Source: an uncultured Bacteroidales bacterium (lineage in GTDB: Bacteria > Bacteroidota > Bacteroidia > Bacteroidales > Muribaculaceae). Taken from it: 64,000 nt of DNA. The stretch's first letter is position 1; each line of letters starts with the position of its first letter. A program made the translations under genes and the position numbers. The notes beneath the pieces are model-generated. The model worked only from the letters and a program-made list of their open reading frames with translations. It did no database searches and was not told the DNA's origin. This document shows positions 8,266-17,409 of this stretch, in pieces. The DNA is taken from the NCBI GenBank assembly GCA_947644715.1, contig CANSAP010000009.1, positions 1 to 64,000 of the forward strand, given 5' to 3'.

Positions 8266-9008
8266 CCTTGAACTTCAGCCACATACAGGGCGGTTTGCGT
8301 CGCGGCCTCGCAGGGGTTGCGACGGCCTTGTGCTTGGCTGCTTGGCTCCCGGCACGCGCTCAGGAGGCGACTGACTCGCTGCTTGATGTGGAGGTGCTGG
8401 TGCCCGTCGACGGGTCTCGAGTGGCCGGCCACGAGGCTCCGGCTGACTCGATTGACGACGGCCTCGACTACTTCACCGAAGCCGGCTACACACCCATGAT
8501 GGGGGGCAAACGTGAGTTCAATCCTGACCCCACGAGAGCCGTGTGGCTCTCGGCGCTAATCCCCGGCCTGGGGCAGGTCTACAACCGCCGTTACTGGAAG
8601 CTGCCGATCATCGTGGCCGGATACATGGGGCTGGGATATGCCACCTCCTGGAACAATTCGCAGCTCCGCGACTATTCGCAGGCCTACCGCGACCTGATGG
8701 ATGCCGACCCCTCGACCAACTCCTACATGAACTTCTTTCCCCCCACCACGGTGGAGGGTGACCTTGACCGGCAGTGGCTGGAGAGTGTGCTCAAAAGCCG
8801 CCGCACCTATTTCCGCCGCAACCGCGACCTTTGCATCATAGGCATGGTGGCGGTCTATCTCCTCTGCATGGTGGATGCCTATGTTGATGCCACTATGGCT
8901 CACTTCGACATCTCCGACGACCTCTCGCTCGATGTGCAACCCGCTCTGTTTCAGGCTCCCGGCGAGCGATTGCCGGCCGTCGGGGTGCAATGGGCATTTA
9001 ATTTCTGA
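8262..9008 (+). CDS. DUF5683 membrane-associated protein
   Basis: 248 residues with an N-terminal signal sequence (about 1-33, ending PARAQ), an acidic linker and a conserved block beginning ALIPGLGQVYNRRYWKLPI near residue 95. This block, followed by a hydrophobic GYMGLGYATS segment and a second hydrophobic stretch (CIIGMVAVYLLCMVDAYVDA), is characteristic of the DUF5683 family of Bacteroidetes. The function is unknown. It overlaps parB by four bases and is followed by mltD, so it probably acts at the envelope and is produced together with the partition proteins. Confidence 0.85.
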   Translation: MTLNFSHIQGGLRRGLAGVATALCLAAWLPARAQEATDSLLDVEVLVPVDGSRVAGHEAPADSIDDGLDYFTEAGYTPMMGGKREFNPDPTRAVWLSALIPGLGQVYNRRYWKLPIIVAGYMGLGYATSWNNSQLRDYSQAYRDLMDADPSTNSYMNFFPPTTVEGDLDRQWLESVLKSRRTYFRRNRDLCIIGMVAVYLLCMVDAYVDATMAHFDISDDLSLDVQPALFQAPGERLPAVGVQWAFNF

Positions 9009-9039
9009 CTATTTTTAACCTCCTCATATCCACATTATT

Positions 9040-10869
9040 ATGAAAAAATATCTCCTTCGCATAGCTCTCGCGGCGTCGCTGGCTCTCCCGGCGGCTCAGG
9101 GCTTGCAGGCACGCAATGTGCTCGACATAAAGGAGTCTCTCACCGACTCGGCCATAGTCTTTCCCGAATCTTTCGAGCAGAACACCCAAAAGCTGCTCGA
9201 GGGGTGGTATCTGAAGAACTATACCACCTCCGACGACCGCTACTCCCGCTCCAAGGATGTCCCCGTGAGCGACGACGAGCTGCGCCGCCGCCTGGCCGAG
9301 CTCCCCACGCTGCTTGACATGCCTTACAATCAGGTGGTCAAAACCTATATCAATAACTACACCTCCAAGTCGCGCGCACAGGTGGCCGCACTGTTGGGGC
9401 TGAGCCACTATTACATGCCCATCTTCGAGCAGGCGCTCGAAGCAGCCGGACTTCCTCAGGAGCTGAAATATGTGCCGGTCATCGAGAGCGCTCTCGACCC
9501 CAACGCCGTCAGCTCAAGCGGCGCCGCCGGCCTCTGGCAGTTCATGGTGACTCCCGCCAAGGCTCTCGGCCTGGAGGTCAATTCGCTGGTTGACGAGCGC
9601 CGCGATCCCTATCTCTCCTCTGAAAAGGCCGTGCAGCTCCTCAAGGATCTCTATGACTCCTACGGCGACTGGTATCTGGCCATCGCTGCCTACAACTGCG
9701 GCCCCGGCACCGTCAACAAAGCGCTGCGCCGCGCAGGCGGCGATCCCAAGAAGCATGACTTCTGGAGCATCTACAAGTTCCTGCCGGAGCAGACCCGCGG
9801 CTATGTGCCCAAGTTCATCGCCGCCAACTATGTGATGAACTACTACGACAAGCACAACATCTCCCCGGTGCTCGCTACCAAGCCGCTGGTGACCGACACT
9901 GTGGCCGTCAACAAGCGCCTGCACTTCAATCAGGTGAGCGAGGTGCTGAATATCCCTGTTGAGGAGCTGCGCATCCTGAATCCTCAGTTCCGCGCCGACA
10001 TTATTCCGGCCACTCAGGATCATCCCTATTATCTGATTCTCCCCTCACAGCAGGTGTATGCCTACATCGTGAGTGAGGATGCCATCCTTGCTCATGATGC
10101 CGAGAAGTATGCCCGCCGCGAGACAGCCGAACCGGGCGACGCAGCCCCGGCCGCGCTCTATGAGACGGCGCAGGCTGTTGAGCCTCAGCCTTCGGTGCAG
10201 GATCAGCAGGTGGGTCAGGAGGTGGCCGAAGTGCGCACCGCTGCCGCCGCTGCCCGCGGAGGCAAGAGCGTGACCCACAAGGTGGCGCAGGGTGAGACTA
10301 TCACTACCATTGCTCAGACCTATGGTGTGAGCGTGGCCGACATCAAGGAGTGGAACAATCTGCGCCGCAACGCTGTGCGCACCGGCCAGCAGCTCGTGAT
10401 TTATACCGCCGCGGCTCCCGCCAAAGCAGCTCCGGCCGCTGCCCCCGCCTCTGCTCCCAAGCAGGCCAAGGCTGCCACTCCGGCTCCGGCCGCTCAGCCC
10501 GCTGTTGCTCCCGCCGCCCAGCCGAAGAAGAGCAAGAAGGGTGCACAGGCTGCCGCTCCCGCCCCGGCCCCCGCAAAGGGTAAGAAAGGGAAAAAGGCCA
10601 AGAAGGAGGCTGCCCCCAAGGACACTCAGCACACTGTGCGCGAGGGTGACAGCCTGGAGCGCATCGCAAAGCGCAACGGCGTGACCGTCGACCAGCTCCG
10701 CAAGGCTAACCCGGGACTGAAGGGTGACATGATTCATCCGGGCGACAAGGTTAAGGTGCCCGCCAAGGGTGGCGCAGCCACAGCCAAGAGCGGCAAAGGC
10801 TCGAAGTCAAAGAGTGCCGCTCCCAAATCATCTACCAAGAAAAAATCCTCCAAGAAGAAAAAGAAATGA
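9040..10869 (+). CDS. mltD: Membrane-bound lytic murein transglycosylase D-like, LysM protein
   Basis: A 609-residue periplasmic peptidoglycan lytic transglycosylase. A signal peptide (about 1-25) is followed by an SLT domain at about 140-270. It contains the catalytic-glutamate motif VIESALDPNAVSSSGAAGLW, the FM-T-A-LGL region and AIAAYNCGPGTVNKAL. A degenerate LysM at about 285-340 precedes two clear LysM domains (about 410-460 and 525-580). These are joined by an Ala/Pro/Lys-rich spacer (about 460-520), and the tail is very lysine- and serine-rich. LysM domains bind peptidoglycan. The gene overlaps dapB by four bases. The low-complexity basic tail could bind DNA or teichoic-like polymers, but that is speculative. 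Confidence 0.93.
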   Translation: MKKYLLRIALAASLALPAAQGLQARNVLDIKESLTDSAIVFPESFEQNTQKLLEGWYLKNYTTSDDRYSRSKDVPVSDDELRRRLAELPTLLDMPYNQVVKTYINNYTSKSRAQVAALLGLSHYYMPIFEQALEAAGLPQELKYVPVIESALDPNAVSSSGAAGLWQFMVTPAKALGLEVNSLVDERRDPYLSSEKAVQLLKDLYDSYGDWYLAIAAYNCGPGTVNKALRRAGGDPKKHDFWSIYKFLPEQTRGYVPKFIAANYVMNYYDKHNISPVLATKPLVTDTVAVNKRLHFNQVSEVLNIPVEELRILNPQFRADIIPATQDHPYYLILPSQQVYAYIVSEDAILAHDAEKYARRETAEPGDAAPAALYETAQAVEPQPSVQDQQVGQEVAEVRTAAAAARGGKSVTHKVAQGETITTIAQTYGVSVADIKEWNNLRRNAVRTGQQLVIYTAAAPAKAAPAAAPASAPKQAKAATPAPAAQPAVAPAAQPKKSKKGAQAAAPAPAPAKGKKGKKAKKEAAPKDTQHTVREGDSLERIAKRNGVTVDQLRKANPGLKGDMIHPGDKVKVPAKGGAATAKSGKGSKSKSAAPKSSTKKKSSKKKKK

Positions 10870-11594
10870 AGATAGCTATCATAGGACATGGCAAGATGGG
10901 TCGCGAGGTTGAGAGTGTTGCTCTCAGCCGCGGGCATGAGGTGGTGTGCGTGATTGATGTGGACAATCGCGCGGACTTCAGTTCCGAGGCTTTCCGCTCG
11001 GCTGACGTTGCCATTGAGTTCTCGGTGCCTCAGGCCGGCTTCGATAATGTGAAGGCCGCCTGGAGGGAGGGGGTCAAGGTGGTGTGTGGCACCACCGGAT
11101 GGCTCAACGCTGAAACTGCTCCCGAGGTGGAGCGGGCCTGCGCCGAAGGAGCCACGCTGCTCCATGCCACCAACTTCTCGCTGGGCGTGAATGTGACCAT
11201 GGCCGCCTCCCGCCTGTTGGCCCGCCTGCTGGCTCCCTATCCGGAGTATCGCGCGGAGCTTGAGGAGGTGCACCATATCCATAAGCTCGACCATCCGAGC
11301 GGCACGGCCATCACGCTGGCCGAGCAGCTCGTGGCCTCCTGCCCCCGCTACACCGGTTGGCAAGAGGGGGAGGCTCCCGCCGACAAGCTCCCTGTGACCG
11401 CACTGCGCGAGGGGGAGGTGCCCGGCATCCACACTATGACCTGGCATAGCCCCGACGATACAATCACCCTGCGCCATGAGGCCAAGAGTCGACATGGGTT
11501 TGCCGTGGGTGCCGTAGTGGCTGCCGAATGGCTCGCTCAGGCGCCTCGCGGTCATCGCTACACAATGGCCGATGTGCTCGGCTTAAAAGACTGA
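10866..11594 (+). CDS. dapB: 4-hydroxy-tetrahydrodipicolinate reductase
   Basis: A 242-residue cytoplasmic enzyme that reduces HTPA to tetrahydrodipicolinate in the diaminopimelate/lysine pathway, using NAD(P)H. The N-terminal Rossmann motif is GHGKMGREV. VVCGTTGW lies near residue 75, and the active-site motif EVHHIHKLDHPSGTA (about 130-145) has the catalytic histidine and lysine. It starts with an ATGA overlap on mltD and is followed by lepB after five bases. The placement links peptidoglycan precursor supply with wall turnover. Confidence 0.96.
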   Translation: MKIAIIGHGKMGREVESVALSRGHEVVCVIDVDNRADFSSEAFRSADVAIEFSVPQAGFDNVKAAWREGVKVVCGTTGWLNAETAPEVERACAEGATLLHATNFSLGVNVTMAASRLLARLLAPYPEYRAELEEVHHIHKLDHPSGTAITLAEQLVASCPRYTGWQEGEAPADKLPVTALREGEVPGIHTMTWHSPDDTITLRHEAKSRHGFAVGAVVAAEWLAQAPRGHRYTMADVLGLKD

Positions 11595-11599
11595 TTATC

Positions 11600-13051
11600 A
11601 TGTATTCAGAAAAAATAAACACCTCTCCCTCCCCCGCTTCCGGCAAGCGCTCGTTTGCCGACCGTCTGCGCGAAATCAAGCCTACCCGATGGGTGCGCTT
11701 CGGCGTAGTGGCTCTGCTCTACACGCTTTGGTGCATCTGGATGGGCAACCTGTGGCTGCTGCTCGTGCTGCCGCTGCTGTTTGACATCTACATCACCGGC
11801 TATATCCCCCTGACTTGGTGGAAGAAATCGAATAACAAGGTCACCCGCACCCTGATGAGCTGGGTGGATGCCATCGTCTATGCCCTGGTGCTCGTCTACT
11901 TCATCTTCGCGTTCATCGGCCAGAACTACAAGATACCCTCCTCCAGTCTGGAGAAGACGCTGCTTGTGGGTGACTTCCTGTGGGTCAACAAGGCCGTCTA
12001 TGGTCCCCGTGTGCCGCAGACTCCAATCCATTTCCCGCTGGCGCAGCACACTCTGCCCATCACCAACTCAAAGAGCTATTCCGAGCTGATTGAGCTGGAT
12101 TATCACCGTCTGCCCGGCCTGCGCGATGTGGAGCGCTACGACATTGTGGTCTTCAACGCCCCCTGTGCCGACACGGTGCCTCTGAAAGTGCCTGAGCCTG
12201 ACTACTATCACCTGGTGCAGATTCTGGAAGAGGAGAAAGGTGTGCCTGACGGACGCGCTTATATTGCTGAGAATGAAGATATTTTCGGTGAGGTGGTGGT
12301 GCGTCCCGTGGACCGTCGCGAGAACTTTGTGAAGCGTGCCATCGGGCTCCCCGGCGACCGACTGAAGATTGTGAACGATGTGGTCTACATCAACGGCAAG
12401 CCGCTCGAGGAACCGCAGTATGTGCAGCACAATTACGTAGTGCCCGTGAGTGGCGCCATCTCCGCCGAGCAGTGGAAAGAGGCCGGGGTGTCGCTGGCTG
12501 ATGCCGGCGTGCAGCCTCAGACTGATCCCTCCATCCCCTTCCCTTTCTATAATATCCCCCTGACCAAGGAGGCGCTCGCCAAGGTGAAGAGCTTCCCGCA
12601 GGTGAACGGAGAAATCAAGCTGCTCTCGGAATGCAGCTTGCCGCTCGTGCAGGGAATATTCCCGGTGGGGCAGGGGCTGGGATGGAACCTGCGCAACATG
12701 CCTGAGTTCTGGATTCCCAAGCAGGGTGTCACGCTGCATCTGACCACCGCCAACCTCCCCATCTATCGCCGCGCCATCGAGGCTTACGAGGGGAACAAGG
12801 TTGATGTGCGCGACGGCAAAATCTTCATTAACGGCAAGCAGACTGACTATTACACCTTCAAGCTCGATTACTACTGGATGATGGGCGACAACCGCGACAA
12901 TTCATCCGACTCCCGCTTTTGGGGCTTCGTGCCTGAGGATCACATTGTAGGCACTCCGATGACTGTGCTTATCTCCTTCGATCAGGATCGCTCCTTCCCT
13001 GCAAGCATCCGCTGGAACCGAATCCTGCACACCCCTAATCCGGATAAGTGA
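11600..13051 (+). CDS. lepB: Signal peptidase I
   Basis: A 483-residue inner-membrane protease that removes signal peptides. It has two or three hydrophobic segments at about 35-75 and 85-110. The serine motif IPSSSLEKTLLVGDFLWVNK (about 115-135) carries the nucleophile, and NFVKRAIGLPGD (about 238-250) the general-base lysine. The final conserved box MMGDNRDNSSDSRFWGFV is near 430. An insertion of roughly 150 residues between the lysine box and the last box makes it longer than the E. coli enzyme, as in other Bacteroidetes. I chose the ATG at 11600 because it directly follows the dapB stop; the reading frame also stays open further upstream, inside dapB. Confidence 0.95.
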   Translation: MYSEKINTSPSPASGKRSFADRLREIKPTRWVRFGVVALLYTLWCIWMGNLWLLLVLPLLFDIYITGYIPLTWWKKSNNKVTRTLMSWVDAIVYALVLVYFIFAFIGQNYKIPSSSLEKTLLVGDFLWVNKAVYGPRVPQTPIHFPLAQHTLPITNSKSYSELIELDYHRLPGLRDVERYDIVVFNAPCADTVPLKVPEPDYYHLVQILEEEKGVPDGRAYIAENEDIFGEVVVRPVDRRENFVKRAIGLPGDRLKIVNDVVYINGKPLEEPQYVQHNYVVPVSGAISAEQWKEAGVSLADAGVQPQTDPSIPFPFYNIPLTKEALAKVKSFPQVNGEIKLLSECSLPLVQGIFPVGQGLGWNLRNMPEFWIPKQGVTLHLTTANLPIYRRAIEAYEGNKVDVRDGKIFINGKQTDYYTFKLDYYWMMGDNRDNSSDSRFWGFVPEDHIVGTPMTVLISFDQDRSFPASIRWNRILHTPNPDK

Positions 13052-13058
13052 ACAAAGA

Positions 13059-13574
13059 GTGTATCTGCCCTCCATAGCATATTACCGGGCGCAGCTGCGC
13101 AGTGAGCTTGGCCTTGGCGAAGCCCCCGCAGCTCCTGTTCCCCCCACACGCGCTATCATCCGTGGTGCCTGGGGGGAGCAGACGCTCACGGTGCCGGTGG
13201 AGGGGGGACGCCGCCGTCTGCTCCACACCCCTTTCCGGGAGTTGCGCCTGAGCGAGCATGGCAATTGGCGCCACACTCATTGGCAGGCCATCACGAGTGC
13301 CTACGGCGCGTTGCCCTATTTCCATTTTCTGGAGGACGCATTTGCTGAGATTTATGCGCAACCGGCCGGGCGCCTCTGCGACCTTTGTGCCTCCCTGGAT
13401 GAGGCTTTCAGGCATGGAGCGCAGCTCCCGCAGGCTATCGAATGGCTGCGTGAGCATCCGGAACGCAAGCTCTCCCTTCCTGCTGACGCTTCCGATTTTC
13501 CATCCCATATCTCAGCTGTTGAATTATTGTTCTCCCGCGGTCCCGAAACCGTTTTCTATCTGTTAGGAGATTGA
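13059..13574 (+). CDS. WbqC-like family protein
   Basis: 171 residues resembling the WbqC-like family, with the opening YLPSIAYYRAQL, a central NWRHTHWQAITSAYGALPYF block and a downstream FAEIYAQ helix. The biochemical role is not settled; some members lie in polysaccharide gene clusters. It sits immediately after lepB and its stop overlaps the spacer before the DUF4294 gene. The start is uncertain: a GTG at 13059, eight bases after the lepB stop, is the first plausible codon that keeps the conserved opening. Confidence 0.75.
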   Translation: MYLPSIAYYRAQLRSELGLGEAPAAPVPPTRAIIRGAWGEQTLTVPVEGGRRRLLHTPFRELRLSEHGNWRHTHWQAITSAYGALPYFHFLEDAFAEIYAQPAGRLCDLCASLDEAFRHGAQLPQAIEWLREHPERKLSLPADASDFPSHISAVELLFSRGPETVFYLLGD

Positions 13575-13576
13575 TT

Positions 13577-14188
13577 ATGACCCGTTTGCTCTCCATACTT
13601 TTATTGCTCGCTGCCGCCGTTGCCACCTCCTCGGCTCAGGAATTGCCTGAGATTGAGGTTAAGGCTTACAGGGGCTTCTATCGCTTTGTGGATGAATATG
13701 GCGACACATGTCGCATGACTCTCATCCGCGACATCTATGTCTATCCTCCAATGAAGTTCAAGAACAAGAAGGAGGAGGATTTCTATTGGAAGACGGTGCG
13801 CGATGTGCGCAAGACGCTTCCCTATGCCAAGCTCGCTTTCCAGACCCTCTGCGAGACCTATGAATACATCCGCACCATCCCCGATGTGAAGAAGCGCGAG
13901 GCGCATCTGAAGCGGCTGGAGAAGGACATCTTTGAGCAGTACAAACCATGCATCAAGAGCATGACCAAGAATCAGGGAAAGGTGATGCTGAAGCTGATTA
14001 ACCGAGAGACTCATCAGAGCACCTTCAATATTGTGAAGGCCTTCCTCGGGAGCTTCCGCGCCGGCTTCTGGCAGACTTTCGGGCGCTTCTTCGGCATCAA
14101 CATCAACCAAAGCTGGAAACCGCAGAAGAACAAGGAGGACGCCACCATCGACCGCATAGCCACCCTCATAGAGCAAGGCGCCCTGTAA
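13577..14188 (+). CDS. DUF4294 secreted protein
   Basis: 203 residues. A signal peptide (MTRLLSILLLLAAAVATSSA) is followed by a conserved basic, mostly helical body. Its start (LPEIEVKAYRGFYRF) and the IYVYPPMKFKNKKEEDFYWK region are typical of DUF4294, a Bacteroidetes family of unknown function. The ATG at 13577 is preceded by GGAGA and begins two bases after the WbqC-like stop, so it is the last gene of the parA-led cluster. It is convergent with the following ATPase gene. Confidence 0.85.
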   Translation: MTRLLSILLLLAAAVATSSAQELPEIEVKAYRGFYRFVDEYGDTCRMTLIRDIYVYPPMKFKNKKEEDFYWKTVRDVRKTLPYAKLAFQTLCETYEYIRTIPDVKKREAHLKRLEKDIFEQYKPCIKSMTKNQGKVMLKLINRETHQSTFNIVKAFLGSFRAGFWQTFGRFFGININQSWKPQKNKEDATIDRIATLIEQGAL

Positions 14189-14207
14189 TCGCGCATTAAG
14201 AGTGTGG

Positions 14208-15554
14208 CTAAAACAATAAGGCGTCCGGACTGTGCGGGGTTATGAACATGACATAATATACAGGCATATACGTCACACTGCCTTTGCTACTGACCTCGCG
14301 GTAATTGGATAATACGTATCCCTTGTCAATATGATAATCTTCATTGCTGACCAAACGCGACATCGCAGCATGAACTGTATAGTCTTTGCCTGACTTCACC
14401 TCAATAGGCAAAGCGCTCAGGTTGGTGAAATCGTCAACAAGAAAATCTACCTCTCCCGCCTTGCGATTGTCATAATAGAACAATCGCTGGCCATGAGCCG
14501 CAAGTTCCATTGCAACGACAGATTCATACACACCACCTAAGTTTACACTGCTCCTATCCTCAAGCACTGCCGCTATATTAGTGCGATAAAGCAAATATGT
14601 AAGCAGTCCCACATCATTCAGATACAGCTTTATCAGATTCTTTTGCTCTGACTCAGCCAAGGGAAACTTAGGATTGGTTACGGCCTTGACATCAAGCGTG
14701 ATTCCGGAAGAAATCAGATATTCTATCTCATCGATATAATCAGCACTGCGTCCCCCTTTCTTTTCTTCAATATCACTGAATATCAAGCGTTTTTTCTTGT
14801 TTTCCATATAGGATGGAACAAGATTGTATATGCGTCGGATTTTAAGCCGGTGGGCATCATCATACTTTGAGGCATCAATCTCGTAGAGTTGATGGATGTC
14901 GCGCTGCACCTCTCTGACTTTCACGATGTTGTGCGTGTCTAAATATGTATTGACTGCATCGGGCATTCCTCCAACCAATAAATACCTCTTGAACAGTGAC
15001 AGCAGACGCGTATGTAGCGCTTCATCAAGACTTTTCTCATGCTTGAACTGCAGCCTTACATAATCAATGACCTGTTCACCCACCTTATTAGCCAACAGAA
15101 ACTCTTCAAAATCAAGAGGATACATCTGAAGTATATAGACACTTCCGATAGGCACTGATGTTGTCTGACGCAACGTGAGACCCAAGAGTGAACCACTGGC
15201 CACATATTTATACTTTCCCTCTTCGCGCAAGAATTTTAACAACGTGAGCAAATGAGGATACTGCTGTATCTCATCAAGAAAAATAAGCGTATCGGTAGCG
15301 TCACCCATCCTGTCTCCAGCCACACTGCTTACCGCGAGATAAAAATCCTCAGTGGACCGGACATGCTCAAAAATTCTTTCATGTTCACTATCCTCAATCA
15401 AATTTATTTCTATGAAGTTCTTGAACACCTGCTGCCCCACATGGCGTATCAGATACGACTTACCAATTTGGCGCGCCCCGCTCACTATAAGCACCTTGTC
15501 GGACAAACCCGTAAGGTGCTCAGTAATAATCTTTTCCGCTTTACGATACAGCAT
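14208..15554 (-). CDS. AAA ATPase with DUF4143 C-terminal domain
   Basis: 448 residues of the widespread 'ATP-binding protein, DUF4143' type. The P-loop is VSGARQIGKSYLI (about 25-37) and the Walker B motif is TLIFLDEIQQYP (about 88-99). A VASGSLLGLTL sensor segment follows near 120. The C-terminal half has the DUF4143 signature, with GGVYESVVAMELAA and then the nuclease-like strand KAGEVDFLVDD...LPIEVKSGK. The function is unknown; a restriction-endonuclease-like fold has been proposed for the C-terminus of the family. It is a single gene, more AT-rich than its neighbours and often mobile between genomes, with a 33-base-period repeat array directly upstream. Confidence 0.88.
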   Translation of the reverse strand: MLYRKAEKIITEHLTGLSDKVLIVSGARQIGKSYLIRHVGQQVFKNFIEINLIEDSEHERIFEHVRSTEDFYLAVSSVAGDRMGDATDTLIFLDEIQQYPHLLTLLKFLREEGKYKYVASGSLLGLTLRQTTSVPIGSVYILQMYPLDFEEFLLANKVGEQVIDYVRLQFKHEKSLDEALHTRLLSLFKRYLLVGGMPDAVNTYLDTHNIVKVREVQRDIHQLYEIDASKYDDAHRLKIRRIYNLVPSYMENKKKRLIFSDIEEKKGGRSADYIDEIEYLISSGITLDVKAVTNPKFPLAESEQKNLIKLYLNDVGLLTYLLYRTNIAAVLEDRSSVNLGGVYESVVAMELAAHGQRLFYYDNRKAGEVDFLVDDFTNLSALPIEVKSGKDYTVHAAMSRLVSNEDYHIDKGYVLSNYREVSSKGSVTYMPVYYVMFITPHSPDALLF

Positions 15555-15559
15555 AGCTT

Positions 15560-15671
15560 ACACTTTTCAATGGTTTTTACACCCGCAAATTTACACTTTT
15601 CAATGAAAATAGACAAGCAAATTCCACACTTTTCAATAGAATTTAGTGGGTCAAAACCACACTTTTCAAAA
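15560..15671 (-). repeat. Four direct repeats with an exact 33-base period upstream of the ATPase
   Basis: ACACTTTTCAA (plus strand) starts at 15560, 15593, 15626 and 15659, each exactly 33 bases apart. Read on the minus strand, each unit encodes (I/F)EKC in one frame without an ATG. The array abuts the ATPase start codon and extends to the end of the deacetylase gene. It could be an iteron-like binding array, or the remains of an 11-residue protein repeat. Confidence 0.85.
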
Positions 15672-15679
15672 AAAGCAGG

Positions 15680-16303
15680 TCAGAGAGGGGCGCAGCGGTA
15701 GCCCTCGGCGCGGAGCCAGGCGAGGGTGGCGGGAAGGGCGGTGCGGAGCTTGTCGATGCTGCGCAGGGAGTCATGGAAGACTATTATGCTGCCCGGGCGG
15801 GTGAGGCGCTGAACGGTGCGCAGTATGTCGGTAGCGCTGACGCGGCGGGCGTAGTCGCGGGTCAGCACGTCGTAGAGCACGATGCGTCCCTGCGCCAAGA
15901 GGGCATGGCGCTGCGCAGCGCGCATCAGTCCGTGAGGGGGACGGAAGAGCCGGGCGGCCTCCGGGGGAAGATACCTCAGAGCCTCGCGGGTGTCGGCGAG
16001 GTAGTCGGCAGTTGAAGTGTGCAGTCCCTGAATATGATGCATGGTGTGGTTCCCTATGCCGTGCCCCTCAGCCTGCACGGCCTCCACAAGATGCGGATAG
16101 CGGCGGGCATTATCGGCCACCATGAAGAATGTGGCTTTTACTCGATGTTCGCGCAAGCAATCGAGCACCCAAGGGGTGGCCTCGGGAATTGGGCCGTCAT
16201 CAAAAGTAAGATAAACGGTGCGCTCGCCGGGAGCCTGAGGCATCCGGAAGAGCACACCGTTCATGAGAAGGCGCAACAGAAGTGGCGGCCGTTCAATCAG
16301 CAT
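15680..16303 (-). CDS. Polysaccharide deacetylase (NodB homology domain)
   Basis: A 207-residue CE4-type metal-dependent deacetylase acting on N- or O-acetylated polysaccharide such as peptidoglycan. The motifs are in order: LTFDDGPIPEATPWVLD (catalytic and metal Asp), GNHTMHH (metal His pair), RPPHG, and SIIVFHDS near the end with the catalytic His. An uncleaved hydrophobic N-terminus (LLLRLLMNGVLF) suggests a membrane anchor. Its start overlaps the end of the rdgB fusion gene by seven bases, so it is the last gene of the leuS unit. Confidence 0.9.
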   Translation of the reverse strand: MLIERPPLLLRLLMNGVLFRMPQAPGERTVYLTFDDGPIPEATPWVLDCLREHRVKATFFMVADNARRYPHLVEAVQAEGHGIGNHTMHHIQGLHTSTADYLADTREALRYLPPEAARLFRPPHGLMRAAQRHALLAQGRIVLYDVLTRDYARRVSATDILRTVQRLTRPGSIIVFHDSLRSIDKLRTALPATLAWLRAEGYRCAPL

Positions 16304-17409
16304 TCAGCAGGAGCAGACTTTTTGGCAAACCGTCCTTTGATAAAGTAGAAAGCCACTGCCAGTACGCTTATGGCCATCAATACGCCGAGCCAAATGGCTG
16401 CCGTCTCAAACCGCTGACAGAGTTCGTTGAGATTACCATCGATAAATATAGCTCCGACGCAGGCCATGACTATTGCCACGACCGCTTCAATTCTATAAAT
16501 AGATGATAGAAGTCCTTGCTTGACTGCGGGCGCAGGTTTTCCCTCCTGTTTTACGCTGCCGGGAATCCCCTTCAAGCCTAACAGCAATCCGATAAGCCCG
16601 ATTGCAGTGGCCACTCCATAGCCGTCATTATTGAAGTTGGCAATGAAATAGATGAAGGAGAAAAACAAAAGCAGGTTGCCGGTTATCAGCAACGGCTTGT
16701 TCTCTGTCCTGACCGGCTCCGCAGCAGCGGGAGGCGTGCCGCCGGGGGGGACAGGCGCGGAGGGGTGTGTCCTTTTCGCATGTGGTGTAGGGGGCACAGG
16801 GGGAACCGGAGGCTGAGGGGGTTGTGGACGGGATAACTCCTCGAGCTTGGCGAGGAGTTTCTCGGTGGCGCGGCCACGGTGGGAGATTGCGTTCTTGGCA
16901 TCGGGTCCCATCTGGGCGAAAGTTAGGCCGGTGTTTTCGGGGATGAAGATGGGGTCGTAGCCGAAACCGTCGGCGCCCCGTTCCTCAGTGGAAATCTCAC
17001 CCTCTACGGTGCCGGTCATCACATATTCCTTGCCGTTGAGAATCAGGGCTATTACGGTGCTGAAGCGAGCCGTGCGCAGCGGGTTACCCTGCAACTTCTC
17101 CAGCAGCAGAGCCACATTGTCGGCCGGAGTGCAGTGCTCTCCGGCAAAGCGGGCTGTGAGCACGCCGGGGGCGCCGTCGAGGGCATCGACCATGAGGCCG
17201 GTGTCGTCGGCAAAGCAGTCGTAGCCATAACGTTCCTTCACCCAGCGCGCTTTGATGAGGGCGTTACCTTCGAGAGTGGGTGCCGTCTCGGGAATGTCGT
17301 CGTGACAGCCGATGTCGGCAAGTGAGAGTATCTCGAAGCGGGAGCCTACAATGCGGCGTATCTCGCTGAGCTTATGAGCATTATTACTTGCAAATACTAA
17401 TTGCTTCAT
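16297..17409 (-). CDS. rdgB: RdgB/HAM1 nucleotide pyrophosphatase fused to a C-terminal membrane domain
   Basis: Residues 1-193 are a complete XTP/dITP pyrophosphatase, which removes deaminated purine nucleotides from the pool. The evidence is [12 protein letters not shown] (SNNxxK), [32 protein letters not shown] and SHRGRA. The usual family protein ends here. This one continues with a proline-rich linker (about 195-235) and roughly 130 residues holding three or four hydrophobic segments ([64 protein letters not shown]). No break in frame is seen. It overlaps leuS by four bases. The fusion is unusual; the tail could be a separate captured ORF or a misread frame. Confidence 0.9.
   Translation of the reverse strand: MKQLVFASNNAHKLSEIRRIVGSRFEILSLADIGCHDDIPETAPTLEGNALIKARWVKERYGYDCFADDTGLMVDALDGAPGVLTARFAGEHCTPADNVALLLEKLQGNPLRTARFSTVIALILNGKEYVMTGTVEGEISTEERGADGFGYDPIFIPENTGLTFAQMGPDAKNAISHRGRATEKLLAKLEELSRPQPPQPPVPPVPPTPHAKRTHPSAPVPPGGTPPAAAEPVRTENKPLLITGNLLLFFSFIYFIANFNNDGYGVATAIGLIGLLLGLKGIPGSVKQEGKPAPAVKQGLLSSIYRIEAVVAIVMACVGAIFIDGNLNELCQRFETAAIWLGVLMAISVLAVAFYFIKGRFAKKSAPAEC

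Noticed and set aside
15560..15671. CRISPR array
   Set aside because: Only an 11-base core repeats, the units are AT-rich and the intervening 22 bases are short; no cas gene is near.
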